From CAZPNX01 sp964588285 (GTDB lineage: Bacteria; Edwardsbacteria; AC1; EtOH8), in the NCBI GenBank assembly GCA_964588285.1, contig CAZPNX010000011.1, positions 21,491-85,490 of the forward strand: a DNA stretch of 64,000 nt, in the 5' to 3' direction. Of the stretch, positions 17,392 to 26,760 are shown piece by piece. The notes below the pieces were generated by a model, which was not told the origin of the DNA, made no database searches, and saw nothing but the letters and a program-made list of their open reading frames with translations. The position numbers and the translations under genes were made by a program. Each line of letters starts with the position of its first letter. The first letter of the stretch is position 1.

Positions 17392-19905
17392 ATGGTAGCA
17401 CTGCAGCAGATGCTTAATATGAACAACCGAAACGGAAAGAACGGGTCGGTGGCGGTGGCCAAGAAAGGCCTGGACAAGGCCTCCATCAAGCGCTCCTTCT
17501 GGGAGAACCTGACCTTCTCCCTGTCCAAAGACAAGTACTCGGCCACCAAGCGTGACTACTACCAGAGCCTGGCCTTGACGGTGCGCGACCGGCTGGTGGA
17601 GCGCTGGAGCCGCACCCAACAGGCTTATTATCAAACCGACGCCAAGCGGATCTATTACCTGTCGCTGGAGTTTTTGATCGGCAAGCTCCTCAAGTCCAGC
17701 CTGCTCAACCTGGGCATGGAGGAGGCGGCCGAGCAGGCCATGGAGGAAATGGGCTTCGATCTGGAAGACATCGCAGACACCGAATGGGACGCCGGACTGG
17801 GCAACGGCGGCCTGGGCCGGCTGGCCGCCTGTTATTTGGACTCCATGGCCACCCTGGGCCTGCCGGCCTACGGCTACGGCATCCTTTACGAGTACGGCAT
17901 CTTCTTTCAGAAGATAGTGGGCGGCTACCAGGTGGAGACGCCGGACAACTGGATGCGCTACGGCAATCCCTGGATGCTGGCCCGGCCGGAAAACCTGTAC
18001 CCGGTCAAATTCTACGGACGGCCCGAGGTCTCCAAGCATCCCGACGGCCGGCCCCGCTTCGACTGGGTGGAGGCCGAGGAGGTGATGGCCATGGCCTACG
18101 ATGTCCCGGTGCCGGGCTACGGCAACGGTACGGTCAACACCCTCCGGCTGTGGGCGGCCAAGTCCACCCGTGATTTCGATCTCCGCTACTTCAACAGCGG
18201 CGACTATGTGGCCGCGGTCGAGGGCAAAAACCAGAGCGAGAACCTGTCCCGGGTGCTCTACCCCTCGGACAGCTTCTATGCCGGACGTGAGCTGCGGCTC
18301 AAGCAGCAGTATTTCTTCGTCTCGGCCACCCTGCAGGACGCTCTGCGCCGCTATAAGAAGGTGCACTCCGGCCTGGAAGGCTTCGCCGACAAGGTGTTCT
18401 TCCAGCTGAACGACACCCATCCGGCCATCGCCATCCCGGAGATGATGCGTCTGCTGATGGACGAGGAGGGGTTGGAATGGGATCAGGCCTGGGAGATCAC
18501 CAACCGGGTATTCGGCTACACCAACCACACCGTTTTGCCCGAGGCCTTGGAACACTGGTCGGTGGCCATGGTCAGGAATCTGCTGCCCCGGCTGATGCAG
18601 ATCATCGAGGAGATTAACCGGCGCTTTTTAGAACAGGTGGCCGCCAGATACCCCGGCGACCGGGAGCGCCTGGATAGGATGGCCATCATCGCCGGAGGCG
18701 ACGACCCCCAGGTGCGGATGGCCCAACTGGCCATCGTCGGCAGCAGCCGGGTCAACGGGGTGGCCGAGCTGCACACCAAGATCCTCAAGACCAGGGTCTT
18801 CCCCGATTTCGACGAGTTCTATCCGGGCAAGATCATCAACATCACCAACGGCATCACCCACCGCCAGTGGCTCAAGAAGTGCAATCCGGACCTGGCCCGG
18901 CTGATAACCAAGCGCATCGGGCACGGCTGGATAGACTCCTTGGACGAGCTAAAACGGCTGGAGGAGCTGGCCGCGGATCGGCTGTTCCTGGAAAAATGGC
19001 AGATGGTCAAGCGCTCCAACAAACTGAAGCTGGCGGAATACATCAAGAAAAGCAACGGGCTGGACGTCTCCCTGTACTCCATGTACGACTGCCAGGTGAA
19101 GAGGTTCCACGAATACAAGCGCCAGCTGTTGAACGCGCTGGGGGTGATCGCCCATTACCGCCGGATCAAGGCGGGACGGGGAAACGGCTGGGCCCCACGG
19201 ACGGTGATCTTCTCGGGCAAAGCCGCGCCCAGCTACCAGATGGCCAAGCTGATAATCAAGCTCATCAACTCGGTGGCCGACACCGTCAACCGCGACCCCG
19301 AGGTGGGCGACGCCCTGAAGGTGGTCTTTTTGGCCAACTACGGGGTCAGCCTGGCCGAGCTCATCATTCCGGCGGCCGACCTCTCCCAGCAGATCTCAAC
19401 CGCCGGCTGGGAGGCCTCGGGCACCGGCAACATGAAATTCGCTCTAAACGGCGCCCTGACCATAGGCACTCTGGACGGGGCCAACATCGAGATCCGGGAA
19501 GCGGTGGGGGCGGACAATTTCTTCCTGTTCGGAATGACGGCAGAGGAGGTGGTGGAGAGACGCCGCCGCGGCTATCGTCCGGTAGAGGTCTACGAATCCC
19601 AGCCGGAGCTGCAGGCGGTGATCGACGACATCGCCCAGGGCCGGTTCTCTCCCCAGGAGCCGGGGCTCTTCAAACCCATCGTCGATTCGCTCTTGGGGGA
19701 GGACAAATTCATGGTCCTGGCCGATTTCGCATCCTATCTGGAGTGTTTGGGACGGGTGAATGCCGCCTACCGCAACTGGGAGCAATGGGCCCGGATGTCG
19801 GTGTTCAATACCGCCAACATGGGCCGCTTCTCCAGCGATCGTTCCGTTCGGGAATACAACCAGAAGATTTGGGGCCTGACCCCGGTGCCCATCGAGTCTG
19901 AATAG
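17392..19905 (+). CDS. glgP: Glycogen/alpha-glucan phosphorylase
   Basis: This ~837-residue enzyme of the GT35 phosphorylase family releases glucose-1-phosphate from alpha-1,4-glucans using PLP. Diagnostic blocks are IYYLSLEFLIG, DAGLGNGGLGRLAACYLDS, the FQLNDTHPAIAIPE substrate loop, NITNGITHRQWL, and the PLP site ASGTGNMKFALNG with its lysine at about residue 682. GTLDGANIEI follows. Length equals the classical (E. coli/muscle) type. Possible starts are ATG 17392, 17410 and 17419; a GTG at 17359 would lie in the repeat. No other glycogen gene is nearby. Confidence 0.95.
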   Translation: MVALQQMLNMNNRNGKNGSVAVAKKGLDKASIKRSFWENLTFSLSKDKYSATKRDYYQSLALTVRDRLVERWSRTQQAYYQTDAKRIYYLSLEFLIGKLLKSSLLNLGMEEAAEQAMEEMGFDLEDIADTEWDAGLGNGGLGRLAACYLDSMATLGLPAYGYGILYEYGIFFQKIVGGYQVETPDNWMRYGNPWMLARPENLYPVKFYGRPEVSKHPDGRPRFDWVEAEEVMAMAYDVPVPGYGNGTVNTLRLWAAKSTRDFDLRYFNSGDYVAAVEGKNQSENLSRVLYPSDSFYAGRELRLKQQYFFVSATLQDALRRYKKVHSGLEGFADKVFFQLNDTHPAIAIPEMMRLLMDEEGLEWDQAWEITNRVFGYTNHTVLPEALEHWSVAMVRNLLPRLMQIIEEINRRFLEQVAARYPGDRERLDRMAIIAGGDDPQVRMAQLAIVGSSRVNGVAELHTKILKTRVFPDFDEFYPGKIINITNGITHRQWLKKCNPDLARLITKRIGHGWIDSLDELKRLEELAADRLFLEKWQMVKRSNKLKLAEYIKKSNGLDVSLYSMYDCQVKRFHEYKRQLLNALGVIAHYRRIKAGRGNGWAPRTVIFSGKAAPSYQMAKLIIKLINSVADTVNRDPEVGDALKVVFLANYGVSLAELIIPAADLSQQISTAGWEASGTGNMKFALNGALTIGTLDGANIEIREAVGADNFFLFGMTAEEVVERRRRGYRPVEVYESQPELQAVIDDIAQGRFSPQEPGLFKPIVDSLLGEDKFMVLADFASYLECLGRVNAAYRNWEQWARMSVFNTANMGRFSSDRSVREYNQKIWGLTPVPIESE

Positions 19906-19966
19906 GCCGCCAAGCCGGCATAAAATAGCGCCCAACTATCACACAGCTGCAACAAAAGGAGCAAAA

Positions 19967-21748
19967 ATGGCCTCGTCAGAGATGAGATGGAACCTTGACG
20001 ACATCGTCGCCAAAGGCCAGTTCGACCGGCTGTATGCCGAGACGGAAAAGGCGGTACAGAGGCTGGGGAAATCGATAGACAGCTATTCGCCCGGGATGTC
20101 GGCGCCGGCCTTCCGCCGGGAGATGGAATTCAACGAAGGGCTGTTGGAGGATCTCTCCCGGCTTTCGGGTTACTGCTCGCTGTGGGAGGCCACCGACCTA
20201 AAATCCCAGGATGCCAAGCTGCTGAAATCGCGGACCGACAATCTGTTCGTCAAGTACTCGGAGGCCGCTATTCCGATCCAACACTGGCTGAAGGGTTTGT
20301 CGGTGAACGGCAAGCCTTCTCTGGACGAGGCTAATGCCAAGAGGCTGTTTGCCTCGTTTTCCGACCTCAGCTATGTGCTGAGCCACATGCGCTCTCTGGC
20401 TCGACATACCCTGGCCCCGGGCGAGGAGCGGATCATGTCGCGCAAGCGTATCAGCGGCGTCGGCGCCCTTTCCGACCTCTACGACGTGCTGGTGGACGGA
20501 TTCCGCTACGATTTCCGGCCCCGGGGAGGCCGCCCCAAAATTTTTAACACCCAGGAGCCGCTGCGCCGCTACTTCTCCAGCCCCAAAGCGGCCGAGCGTG
20601 AGGCCGCCTACCGAGCGGTGTTCGAGCCCTACGGGCGCAACCTGACGGCACTGTTCCTCATCTACCAGGCCATAGTCAAAGACTGGGTTTCCGACGCCCA
20701 ACTGCGGAAACACCGCTCGCCCATCGCCATGCGCAATGTCTACAACCAGGTGCCGGACGCGGCTATCGAGGCCCTGCTGGCCACGGTGGAAAAAAACGCC
20801 GGTCTGTTCCAGGAGTTCTTCGGTTACAAGGCCAGGATGCTGGGAGCCAGGAAGCTTCGCCGTTACGATATCATGGCTCCGACCGAGAAGGCGGAAAGCA
20901 ACATTCCGCTGGAGCGGGCGCGTCGCCTGGTAATAGACACCTTTCGCGCCTTTGCCCCGGGCTTTGCCGAAAAGGCGGAGCAGGTATTCCGGGCCGGGCA
21001 CATCGACACCCACCCCCGGCCGGGCAAGCGCAGCGGCGCCTTCTGCTCCAACGTCACCCCCAAAATACTGCCCTATGTCCTTTTGAACTACACCGGGAAC
21101 AATTCCTCGGTCTCCACCATGGCCCACGAGCTGGGACACGCCGTCCACGACATCTACGCCTCGGGGCATACCATCAGCGCCGCCGGCACCACCCTGCCCC
21201 TGGCCGAGACCGCCTCCACCATCGCCGAGGTCATCGTCTTCGAGCGGCTGTTGGAGACCGCCAGGACGCCCCGGGAGAAGCGGGCCCTGCTGATGGAGAA
21301 GATGGTGGATGCCTACTCCACCATCGTCCGACAGGCCTACATCGTCAAATTCGAGCTGGAGGCCCACCGCCGGATGAACGAGGGGATCAAGGCCGACGAC
21401 CTGTGCCATGCCTATCTGGGGCGGCTGCGGTCGCACTTGGGCCGGACGGTGGAGGTGGCCGACGAGTTCCGGCTGGAATGGGCTTATATACCCCATATAT
21501 TTCACACTCCGTTCTACTGCTACGCCTACAGCTTCGGGGACCTGCTGTCCCTGGCCCTATACGCCCGCTACAGGTCCCAGGGCAGGGCCTTCGTCCCCCA
21601 AATCGAAAGGATCCTTTCCTACGGCTGCTCCAAAAGTCCGGACGACATCCTCAAGGAGGTGGGCATCGACATGGCTGACGGCCAATTCTGGCAGGGCAGC
21701 TTCGACATCCTACGCGGCTGGCTGGACCAGCTAAGGAAGCTGGGCTAA
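19967..21748 (+). CDS. pepF: Oligoendopeptidase F, peptidase family M3
   Basis: 593 residues with the zinc motif HELGH (His387-Glu388-x2-His391) in TMAHELGHAVHDIYASG. The third ligand region is LPLAETASTIAEVIVFERLL. The N-terminal helical domain and the C-terminal FHTPFYCYAYSFGDLLSLALY are typical of PepF. It degrades short peptides in the cytoplasm. A strong AAAGGAG precedes ATG 19967. It lies directly upstream of a TPR gene and the liv transporter, consistent with peptide and amino-acid use. Confidence 0.94.
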   Translation: MASSEMRWNLDDIVAKGQFDRLYAETEKAVQRLGKSIDSYSPGMSAPAFRREMEFNEGLLEDLSRLSGYCSLWEATDLKSQDAKLLKSRTDNLFVKYSEAAIPIQHWLKGLSVNGKPSLDEANAKRLFASFSDLSYVLSHMRSLARHTLAPGEERIMSRKRISGVGALSDLYDVLVDGFRYDFRPRGGRPKIFNTQEPLRRYFSSPKAAEREAAYRAVFEPYGRNLTALFLIYQAIVKDWVSDAQLRKHRSPIAMRNVYNQVPDAAIEALLATVEKNAGLFQEFFGYKARMLGARKLRRYDIMAPTEKAESNIPLERARRLVIDTFRAFAPGFAEKAEQVFRAGHIDTHPRPGKRSGAFCSNVTPKILPYVLLNYTGNNSSVSTMAHELGHAVHDIYASGHTISAAGTTLPLAETASTIAEVIVFERLLETARTPREKRALLMEKMVDAYSTIVRQAYIVKFELEAHRRMNEGIKADDLCHAYLGRLRSHLGRTVEVADEFRLEWAYIPHIFHTPFYCYAYSFGDLLSLALYARYRSQGRAFVPQIERILSYGCSKSPDDILKEVGIDMADGQFWQGSFDILRGWLDQLRKLG

Positions 21749-21809
21749 TGGCGGGCTGGAGAAGGATAGCCAGCCAAGTCCGGCGCCTCGGATTTAAAAT
21801 CGGCGGGAG

Positions 21810-23102
21810 ATGAAAGGCGGCAGCCATCGGAAGATATTGTGGACAGAAAGGGGGCATGGCTTCTACCCCCGCCAGGTGCTGGCATCCAAAGCCTCGGTCC
21901 TGGAGCATCTGGGAAAATGGGATGACTCCATCGCCATATACCGTAGAAATCTGGAGATGGCCTTAGAGGAGCAGGGGCCATCTCTTTGCCAAGCCCAAAG
22001 TGACTTGGGCGCCTGCCTTATCCAGAGGGGTGATTATCCGGCGGCCGTCGAGATCCTCTCAGAGGCACTTAGTGGTTTTCGCAAAGTTGGCGACGCCAGA
22101 AACATCTCCGATATTTTGGGAAAACTCGGTATGGTCTGCCTGGCTAGCGGAGACTATTCCGGATCGGAGCGATGTCTAAATGAAGCCATGTCCCTGGCCG
22201 ATGAACTTAAGGATGAAGATTTAAAGTTCAAAGTCTACGGTTTGATGGGACATATCAATTTCTATCGGGAAGAGTTGGAAAAAGCCAAAGGCTTTTATCA
22301 GAAACAGCTAATAATGGCTCGGGACAATAAAGATATATTCAAAGAGAGCGTGGTCATCGGCAATCTCGGCGCCGTCCATCAAAAACAGGGAGAGATAGAC
22401 AAGGCGTGGGAATGCTATCGGCAAAAACTGATGTTGTCGGAGCGGACGGGCGATAAGTTGGGGATAGGCCTTAGCCTGGGCAGTCTGGCCGCCATCTACA
22501 GGAAGCAGGGCCAGTTCATCCAAGCCATAGATTGTTGCCAAAATTATTTAAAAATTGCCACGGCGCTTGGAGATCGCAAAAACACAGGACTCTCCTTGGG
22601 AGATCTGGCCGACCTTCACCATCGGGCGGGCGATGCCGCCGAGGCGGAAAAATATTATCTGCAGGCCATTGCCGTCAACACCGAGTTGAATCACTACTAT
22701 TATCTCGGCGAAAATTATTATAATCTGGCCGAACTGTTGGTATCTGTCGGAAGGATGGCCGAAGCCCGGGATGCTTGCCGCCAGGCGAAAATCATAGCGG
22801 AAAAACTGCAGCGAAAACAGATGATCTTCAACGCCCAGGTTCTGGAATTATTGATCGATGGATTGGACGGTCAGAAAACGGCGGCTGAAACCCTGAAACA
22901 AATGTTGCCGGCCGAGGAGGGGCTGGAGAATGGAGCCTACCTGCGTTTTGCTCTATGGAGGATCACCGGGGATCAGAGTTGGAGGCGGGAGGCTTTGCAA
23001 ATGGTCGATAAATTATTCAAAGAAAATCCAAACCTTGAAATAGGTCTTTGGTATGAAGAGATGAAAAATCACGAAAACAAGACTAAGTCTATGGGAAATT
23101 GA
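21810..23102 (+). CDS. TPR-repeat protein, paralogue 1 of 3
   Basis: 430 residues built from about eight 40-residue TPR units (for example GDKLGIGLSLGSLAAIYRKQ, GDRKNTGLSLGDLADLHHRA), the spacing seen in kinesin-light-chain/LGN-type arrays. The N-terminal block (KILWTERG..FYPRQVLASK, then VLEHLGKWDDS) and the last 86 residues (including ITGDQSWRREALQMV) are shared with the TPR gene at 27539; the N-terminal block also with that at 45638. There is no signal peptide or catalytic domain, so a cytoplasmic protein-interaction role is inferred. It ends 24 bp before livH and is probably cotranscribed. Confidence 0.8.
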   Translation: MKGGSHRKILWTERGHGFYPRQVLASKASVLEHLGKWDDSIAIYRRNLEMALEEQGPSLCQAQSDLGACLIQRGDYPAAVEILSEALSGFRKVGDARNISDILGKLGMVCLASGDYSGSERCLNEAMSLADELKDEDLKFKVYGLMGHINFYREELEKAKGFYQKQLIMARDNKDIFKESVVIGNLGAVHQKQGEIDKAWECYRQKLMLSERTGDKLGIGLSLGSLAAIYRKQGQFIQAIDCCQNYLKIATALGDRKNTGLSLGDLADLHHRAGDAAEAEKYYLQAIAVNTELNHYYYLGENYYNLAELLVSVGRMAEARDACRQAKIIAEKLQRKQMIFNAQVLELLIDGLDGQKTAAETLKQMLPAEEGLENGAYLRFALWRITGDQSWRREALQMVDKLFKENPNLEIGLWYEEMKNHENKTKSMGN

Positions 23103-23126
23103 TGACAAGATAGGTAAGCTTCGTTA

Positions 23127-24032
23127 ATGCTCCTGCAGCAGATCCTCAACGGATTGACCTTGGGCTCCATCTATGCCCTGATCGCCCTGGGCTACACCAT
23201 GGTCTACGGCATTCTGGAGTTTATCAACTTCGCCCACGGCGAGATCTACATGCTGGGGGCCTATTTGGCCATCATCGCCCTGGGGCTGTTGACCCAGTGG
23301 GGCTTCAATACCTGGACGATAGCCCCTTTGCTGGTCATCCTTTTCGCCATGGTCTTCTCGGCCGCCTGGGGCGGAACGGTGGAGCGGATCGCCTACCGGC
23401 CGCTGCGGCAGGCGCCCAGGCTGTCACCTTTAATCTCGGCTCTGGGCGTCTCCATCTTCCTTCAGAACTTGGTGATGCTCACCCAGGGCGCCCGGGACCA
23501 GGTGTTCTCCCGAGATCTGCTGTTCTCCCAGTCATTCAACTCCGGCAGCATAAATATTCCCGGCTGCCGGGTTTCCTACATACAAATCACCATCATCGCC
23601 ACCGCCCTGGCGCTGATGGTCGGCCTGACTATTTTCATCAAAAAAACCAGGCTGGGCCGGGCCATGAGGGCGGTGGCCCAAGATCAGCGGATGGCCAAGC
23701 TGTGCGGCATCAACATCGACTCCATTATCCGGCTGACCTTTGTGCTGGGCTCAGGCCTGGCCGCGGCCGCCGGAGTGCTGGTGGCCTTGCATTACGGCCT
23801 GGTAAATTTCTACATCGGCTACGTGGCCGGCCTCAAGGCCTTCATCGCCGCGGTGGTGGGAGGCATCGGATCGGTGCCCGGGGCCATGCTGGGCGGCCTG
23901 GTGCTGGGCATGGCCGAGTCCTTCGGGGCCGGTTACCTCTCCTGCGAGTACAAGGATGTCTACGCCTTCATCATCCTGATCGTCATCCTGCTCATCCGCC
24001 CCCAAGGCATCATGGGAGACAGAGGGCAATGA
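23127..24032 (+). CDS. livH: Branched-chain amino-acid ABC permease LivH
   Basis: 301 residues and about eight hydrophobic helices. The N-terminal LQQILNGLTLGSIYALIALGYTMVYGILEFINFAHGEIYMLGAY is the LivH signature. An EAA-like loop, KTRLGRAMRAVAQDQRMAKLCGINID, contacts the ATPases. It forms the inner-membrane channel with LivM. It overlaps livM by ATGA (24029-24032). Confidence 0.95.
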   Translation: MLLQQILNGLTLGSIYALIALGYTMVYGILEFINFAHGEIYMLGAYLAIIALGLLTQWGFNTWTIAPLLVILFAMVFSAAWGGTVERIAYRPLRQAPRLSPLISALGVSIFLQNLVMLTQGARDQVFSRDLLFSQSFNSGSINIPGCRVSYIQITIIATALALMVGLTIFIKKTRLGRAMRAVAQDQRMAKLCGINIDSIIRLTFVLGSGLAAAAGVLVALHYGLVNFYIGYVAGLKAFIAAVVGGIGSVPGAMLGGLVLGMAESFGAGYLSCEYKDVYAFIILIVILLIRPQGIMGDRGQ

Positions 24033-25147
24033 AGGCGGCGCTGAGGCAGCTGGCCTGGCCCCTGTGGCTGGGGATCCTTTTATGGCCGCTGGCCGGGCCG
24101 GTTTGGTCGGCCGGGGCCGCCGGCGCCACGCTGGCCTTTTCTCTGGCCTTCCGTTTTCTTATAAAGCCGGCGGCGGGCGGCATCTCTTGTCCAGCTATCG
24201 TCCTTCTTTCCCCGAAATGGCAGAAGGCGGTTTGGCTGGCGCTGGCCTGTCTGCTGCTGCTACTGCCCCTGGCTCTCAACCGCTACTTCCTCGATGTGGT
24301 TATCACCGCCGGCATCTATATCGCCCTGGCCCTGGGGCTGAACATCATCGTCGGGCTGGCCGGGCTGCTGGTTCTGGGCTATATCGCCTTCTATGCGGCC
24401 GGAGCCTACTGCTATGCCCTGCTCTCCATCCATCTCCACCTCAATTTCTTTTTGGCCCTGCCGCTGGGAGCCGGACTGGCAATGCTTTTCGGACTTTTGC
24501 TGGGCCTGCCCACCTTGAGGCTGCGCGGCGACTATTTGGCCATCGTCACCCTGGGCTTCGGGGAGATTGTCCGCATTGTGCTCAATAACTGGGATTCAGT
24601 CACCGGCGGCCCCAACGGCATCATGCACATCGCCAAGCCGGCGCTGGCCGGGCTTTCCCTGGGCCGGCCGGGCCACCTCTACTACCTTGTTTTAGGAATT
24701 TGCCTGCTGACGGCCTTTTTCATCCACCGGCTCAACGGATCCCGGCTGGGGCGGGCATTGGTGGCCATGCGCGAGGACGAGGCGGCCGCCCGGGCCTGCG
24801 GGGTGGACACGGTGCAGCTTAAGCTTTTAGCCTTCATGCTGTCGGCGGCCGTGGCCGGAATTATGGGCGCGGTCTTCGCCGCCAAGATGGGCTTCGTCAG
24901 CCCGGAGAGCTTCACCTTCTGGGAGTCCATCATGGTGCTGTGCATGGTGGTGCTGGGGGGCATGGCCTCCATCCCCGGGGTGGTCCTGGGGGCGGCGGCC
25001 CTGATCGTCCTGCCCGAGGCCTTTCGCCAGCTGCAGAGCTACCGGATGCTGATCTTCGGGGCCTCGATGGTGGCCATGATGATCTTCCGGCCCCAGGGGC
25101 TGCTGCCCTCGAAGCGGAGGAAGATGGAGATGGAGGAGAAGGGGTGA
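24029..25147 (+). CDS. livM: Branched-chain amino-acid ABC permease LivM
   Basis: 372 residues. After an N-terminal extension of two or three hydrophobic segments comes the LivM core: GIYIALALGLNIIVGLAGLLVLGYIAFYAAGAY and LRLRGDYLAIVTLGFGEIVRIVLNNWDSVTGGPNG. The ATPase-contact loop GSRLGRALVAMREDEAAARACGVD follows. ATG 24029 is fixed by the overlap with livH. It ends in the type D repeat, which separates it from the Cys-rich gene and livG. Confidence 0.94.
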   Translation: MKAALRQLAWPLWLGILLWPLAGPVWSAGAAGATLAFSLAFRFLIKPAAGGISCPAIVLLSPKWQKAVWLALACLLLLLPLALNRYFLDVVITAGIYIALALGLNIIVGLAGLLVLGYIAFYAAGAYCYALLSIHLHLNFFLALPLGAGLAMLFGLLLGLPTLRLRGDYLAIVTLGFGEIVRIVLNNWDSVTGGPNGIMHIAKPALAGLSLGRPGHLYYLVLGICLLTAFFIHRLNGSRLGRALVAMREDEAAARACGVDTVQLKLLAFMLSAAVAGIMGAVFAAKMGFVSPESFTFWESIMVLCMVVLGGMASIPGVVLGAAALIVLPEAFRQLQSYRMLIFGASMVAMMIFRPQGLLPSKRRKMEMEEKG

Positions 25148-25152
25148 TATCT

Positions 25153-25178
25153 CTAAGGAAGCCAGGAATACATGAATA
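25153..25178. repeat. Intergenic repeat, type D
   Basis: GGAAGCCAGGAATACATGAA directly after the livM stop, matching AGAAAGCCAGGAATACATGA at 34506 almost exactly. Confidence 0.55.
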
Positions 25179-25321
25179 ATACTTACGACGTAAAAAAGGC
25201 CGTAACCGCCAAGTTCAGGGCGAAGCAAGGCGCTTACATCGGCAGGGGCCGTATCAAGACCCATCTTCGTCGGGCAGTCCGCGGCCTAAGCCACTCATCC
25301 CCCGATCAGGAGGCGATATAG
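25172..25321 (+). CDS. Doubtful 49-residue ORF between livM and the Cys-rich gene
   Basis: An open frame with basic composition (VKKAVTAKFRAKQGAYIGRG) whose stop overlaps the region just before the next start. Its apparent AGGA ribosome site and ATG are part of the type D repeat found elsewhere without a gene, so the start signal is not independent evidence. No family was recognised. It may be non-coding. Confidence 0.2.
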   Translation: MNNTYDVKKAVTAKFRAKQGAYIGRGRIKTHLRRAVRGLSHSSPDQEAI

Positions 25322-25324
25322 GAC

Positions 25325-25939
25325 ATGGGCTGGCTGGAGGACAAGGTCAACAAGTGGAAGGCGGCCATCGACGCCCGGGCCGGAGGCGGCAGAGGCGGGT
25401 CGGTGGTGGCCGGCTGGCGGGAGGCGGGCAGAGACCCCGAAGCTTTGGCCTCATGGTCGGCCTGCGCCATGGCCCGGCTTGGGGAGGCGGTGCCGGATGC
25501 CGCGACGCGTCGGGAGATCATGCTCGACCGGTCTTGCGTCTTCACCGAGGAGTTCGGAGACGAAAAGATACTGGCGCTCCGGAAGATCTGGGCCGAGACC
25601 GGGGACGTCGAATCCGTGCTCAGGGTAATGCGCGATGACCGGGAGCGCTTTGGTCAGCCTTTCCTGGAGGACGGGGCGATAATCGAGATACGCAACCCAA
25701 GGGACAAAGAGGCGTACGCCAAGGCTTCGACCGATCACGAGCGGCAGATGGCCGCCTGCTTCTGCCCGCTGGCCCGGGCCGCTCGGGGCCGGCTGTCGCT
25801 GGAGTACTGCTGCTGCAGCGCCGGGTGGTACCGCGGGATATACCAGGGCATATTCCAGCGGCCGGTCGAGGTCACCGTCGAGAAATCGCTGCTGAACGGC
25901 GACGCCCAATGCCGGTTCTCCATAAAGCTCCGGGATTGA
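25325..25939 (+). CDS. Cys-rich protein, DUF6144 / ATC-hydrolase-like, inside the liv cluster
   Basis: 204 residues. A helical N-terminal half contains five or more conserved-looking charged segments. The C-terminal half has ACFCPLAR, then LEYCCCSAGWYRGIYQGIF, RPVEVTVEKSLLNGD and QCRFSIKL. The pairing of a CxCxxGWY segment with a final GDxxCxFxIxL strand resembles DUF6144 and L-2-amino-thiazoline-4-carboxylate hydrolase-like or V4R-type small-molecule domains. I recall this by pattern only. AGGAGG lies 11 bp upstream of ATG. Its place between livM and livG suggests a role linked to the imported substrate. Confidence 0.6.
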   Translation: MGWLEDKVNKWKAAIDARAGGGRGGSVVAGWREAGRDPEALASWSACAMARLGEAVPDAATRREIMLDRSCVFTEEFGDEKILALRKIWAETGDVESVLRVMRDDRERFGQPFLEDGAIIEIRNPRDKEAYAKASTDHERQMAACFCPLARAARGRLSLEYCCCSAGWYRGIYQGIFQRPVEVTVEKSLLNGDAQCRFSIKLRD

Positions 25940-25981
25940 TGCCATACAACCAGACTGAAATAGGATAAAGAACCATCTGCG

Positions 25982-26749
25982 ATGCTGCTGGAGGCGGAAA
26001 AAGTATCCAAACACTTCGGGGGCCTGCGGGCCCTGCAGGGCATTTCCTTCGGCATCGAGCCGGGCCAGATCTTCGGACTGATCGGACCCAACGGAGCAGG
26101 CAAGACCACCCTGTTCAACTGCCTGACCGGGGTCTACCGGCCGACTTCTGGTTCGTTCCGTTTCAATGGCGCCGACATCACCGGTTGGAGCGAGGTCAAG
26201 ATCGCCCAGGCCGGCGTCGCCCGCACCTTCCAGAATATAAGGCTTTTCAAGGAAATGACGGCTCTGGAGAATGTGATGGTGGGGCGACATCCCAGGACCC
26301 GGGCCGGGCTTTGGGGAGCTTTTGTCCGCGACCCAAAAACCAGGGCCGAGGAGAGAGACATTGCCCGCAGATCCAAGGAGCTGCTGGAGTATGTCGGCAT
26401 CGGCCAGTGGGCTGACTCTCTGGCCAAAAACCTGCCCTATGGATTGCAGCGGCGGCTGGAGATTGCCCGGGCCTTGGCCACCGAGCCCAGACTGTTGTGC
26501 CTTGACGAGCCGGCGGCCGGGATGAACCCCAAGGAAGTGGTGGAACTGATGTCATTAATAAAGACCATCAGGGACAGCGGGGTGACGGTGCTGCTCATAG
26601 AGCACCACATGCGGGTGGTGATGGGCATCTGCGATCGGGTGCTGGTCTTGGAAGGCGGGGATTATTTGGCCGAGGGAAGGCCGGAGGAGGTGCAGAGTAA
26701 TGAGAAAGTGGTCGAGGCGTATCTCGGCAAGACCCGTACTGGCGGATAA
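25982..26749 (+). CDS. livG: Branched-chain amino-acid ABC ATP-binding protein LivG
   Basis: 255 residues with Walker A GPNGAGKTT, the LivG-specific GVARTFQNIRLFKEMTALENVMVG, signature LPYGLQRRLEIARAL, Walker B LLCLDEPAAGMNP and HHMRVVM. It is one of the two ATPases that energise LivHM. Twelve bases separate its stop from livF, so the two are cotranscribed. Confidence 0.95.
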   Translation: MLLEAEKVSKHFGGLRALQGISFGIEPGQIFGLIGPNGAGKTTLFNCLTGVYRPTSGSFRFNGADITGWSEVKIAQAGVARTFQNIRLFKEMTALENVMVGRHPRTRAGLWGAFVRDPKTRAEERDIARRSKELLEYVGIGQWADSLAKNLPYGLQRRLEIARALATEPRLLCLDEPAAGMNPKEVVELMSLIKTIRDSGVTVLLIEHHMRVVMGICDRVLVLEGGDYLAEGRPEEVQSNEKVVEAYLGKTRTGG

Positions 26750-26760
26750 AAATACGGCCG

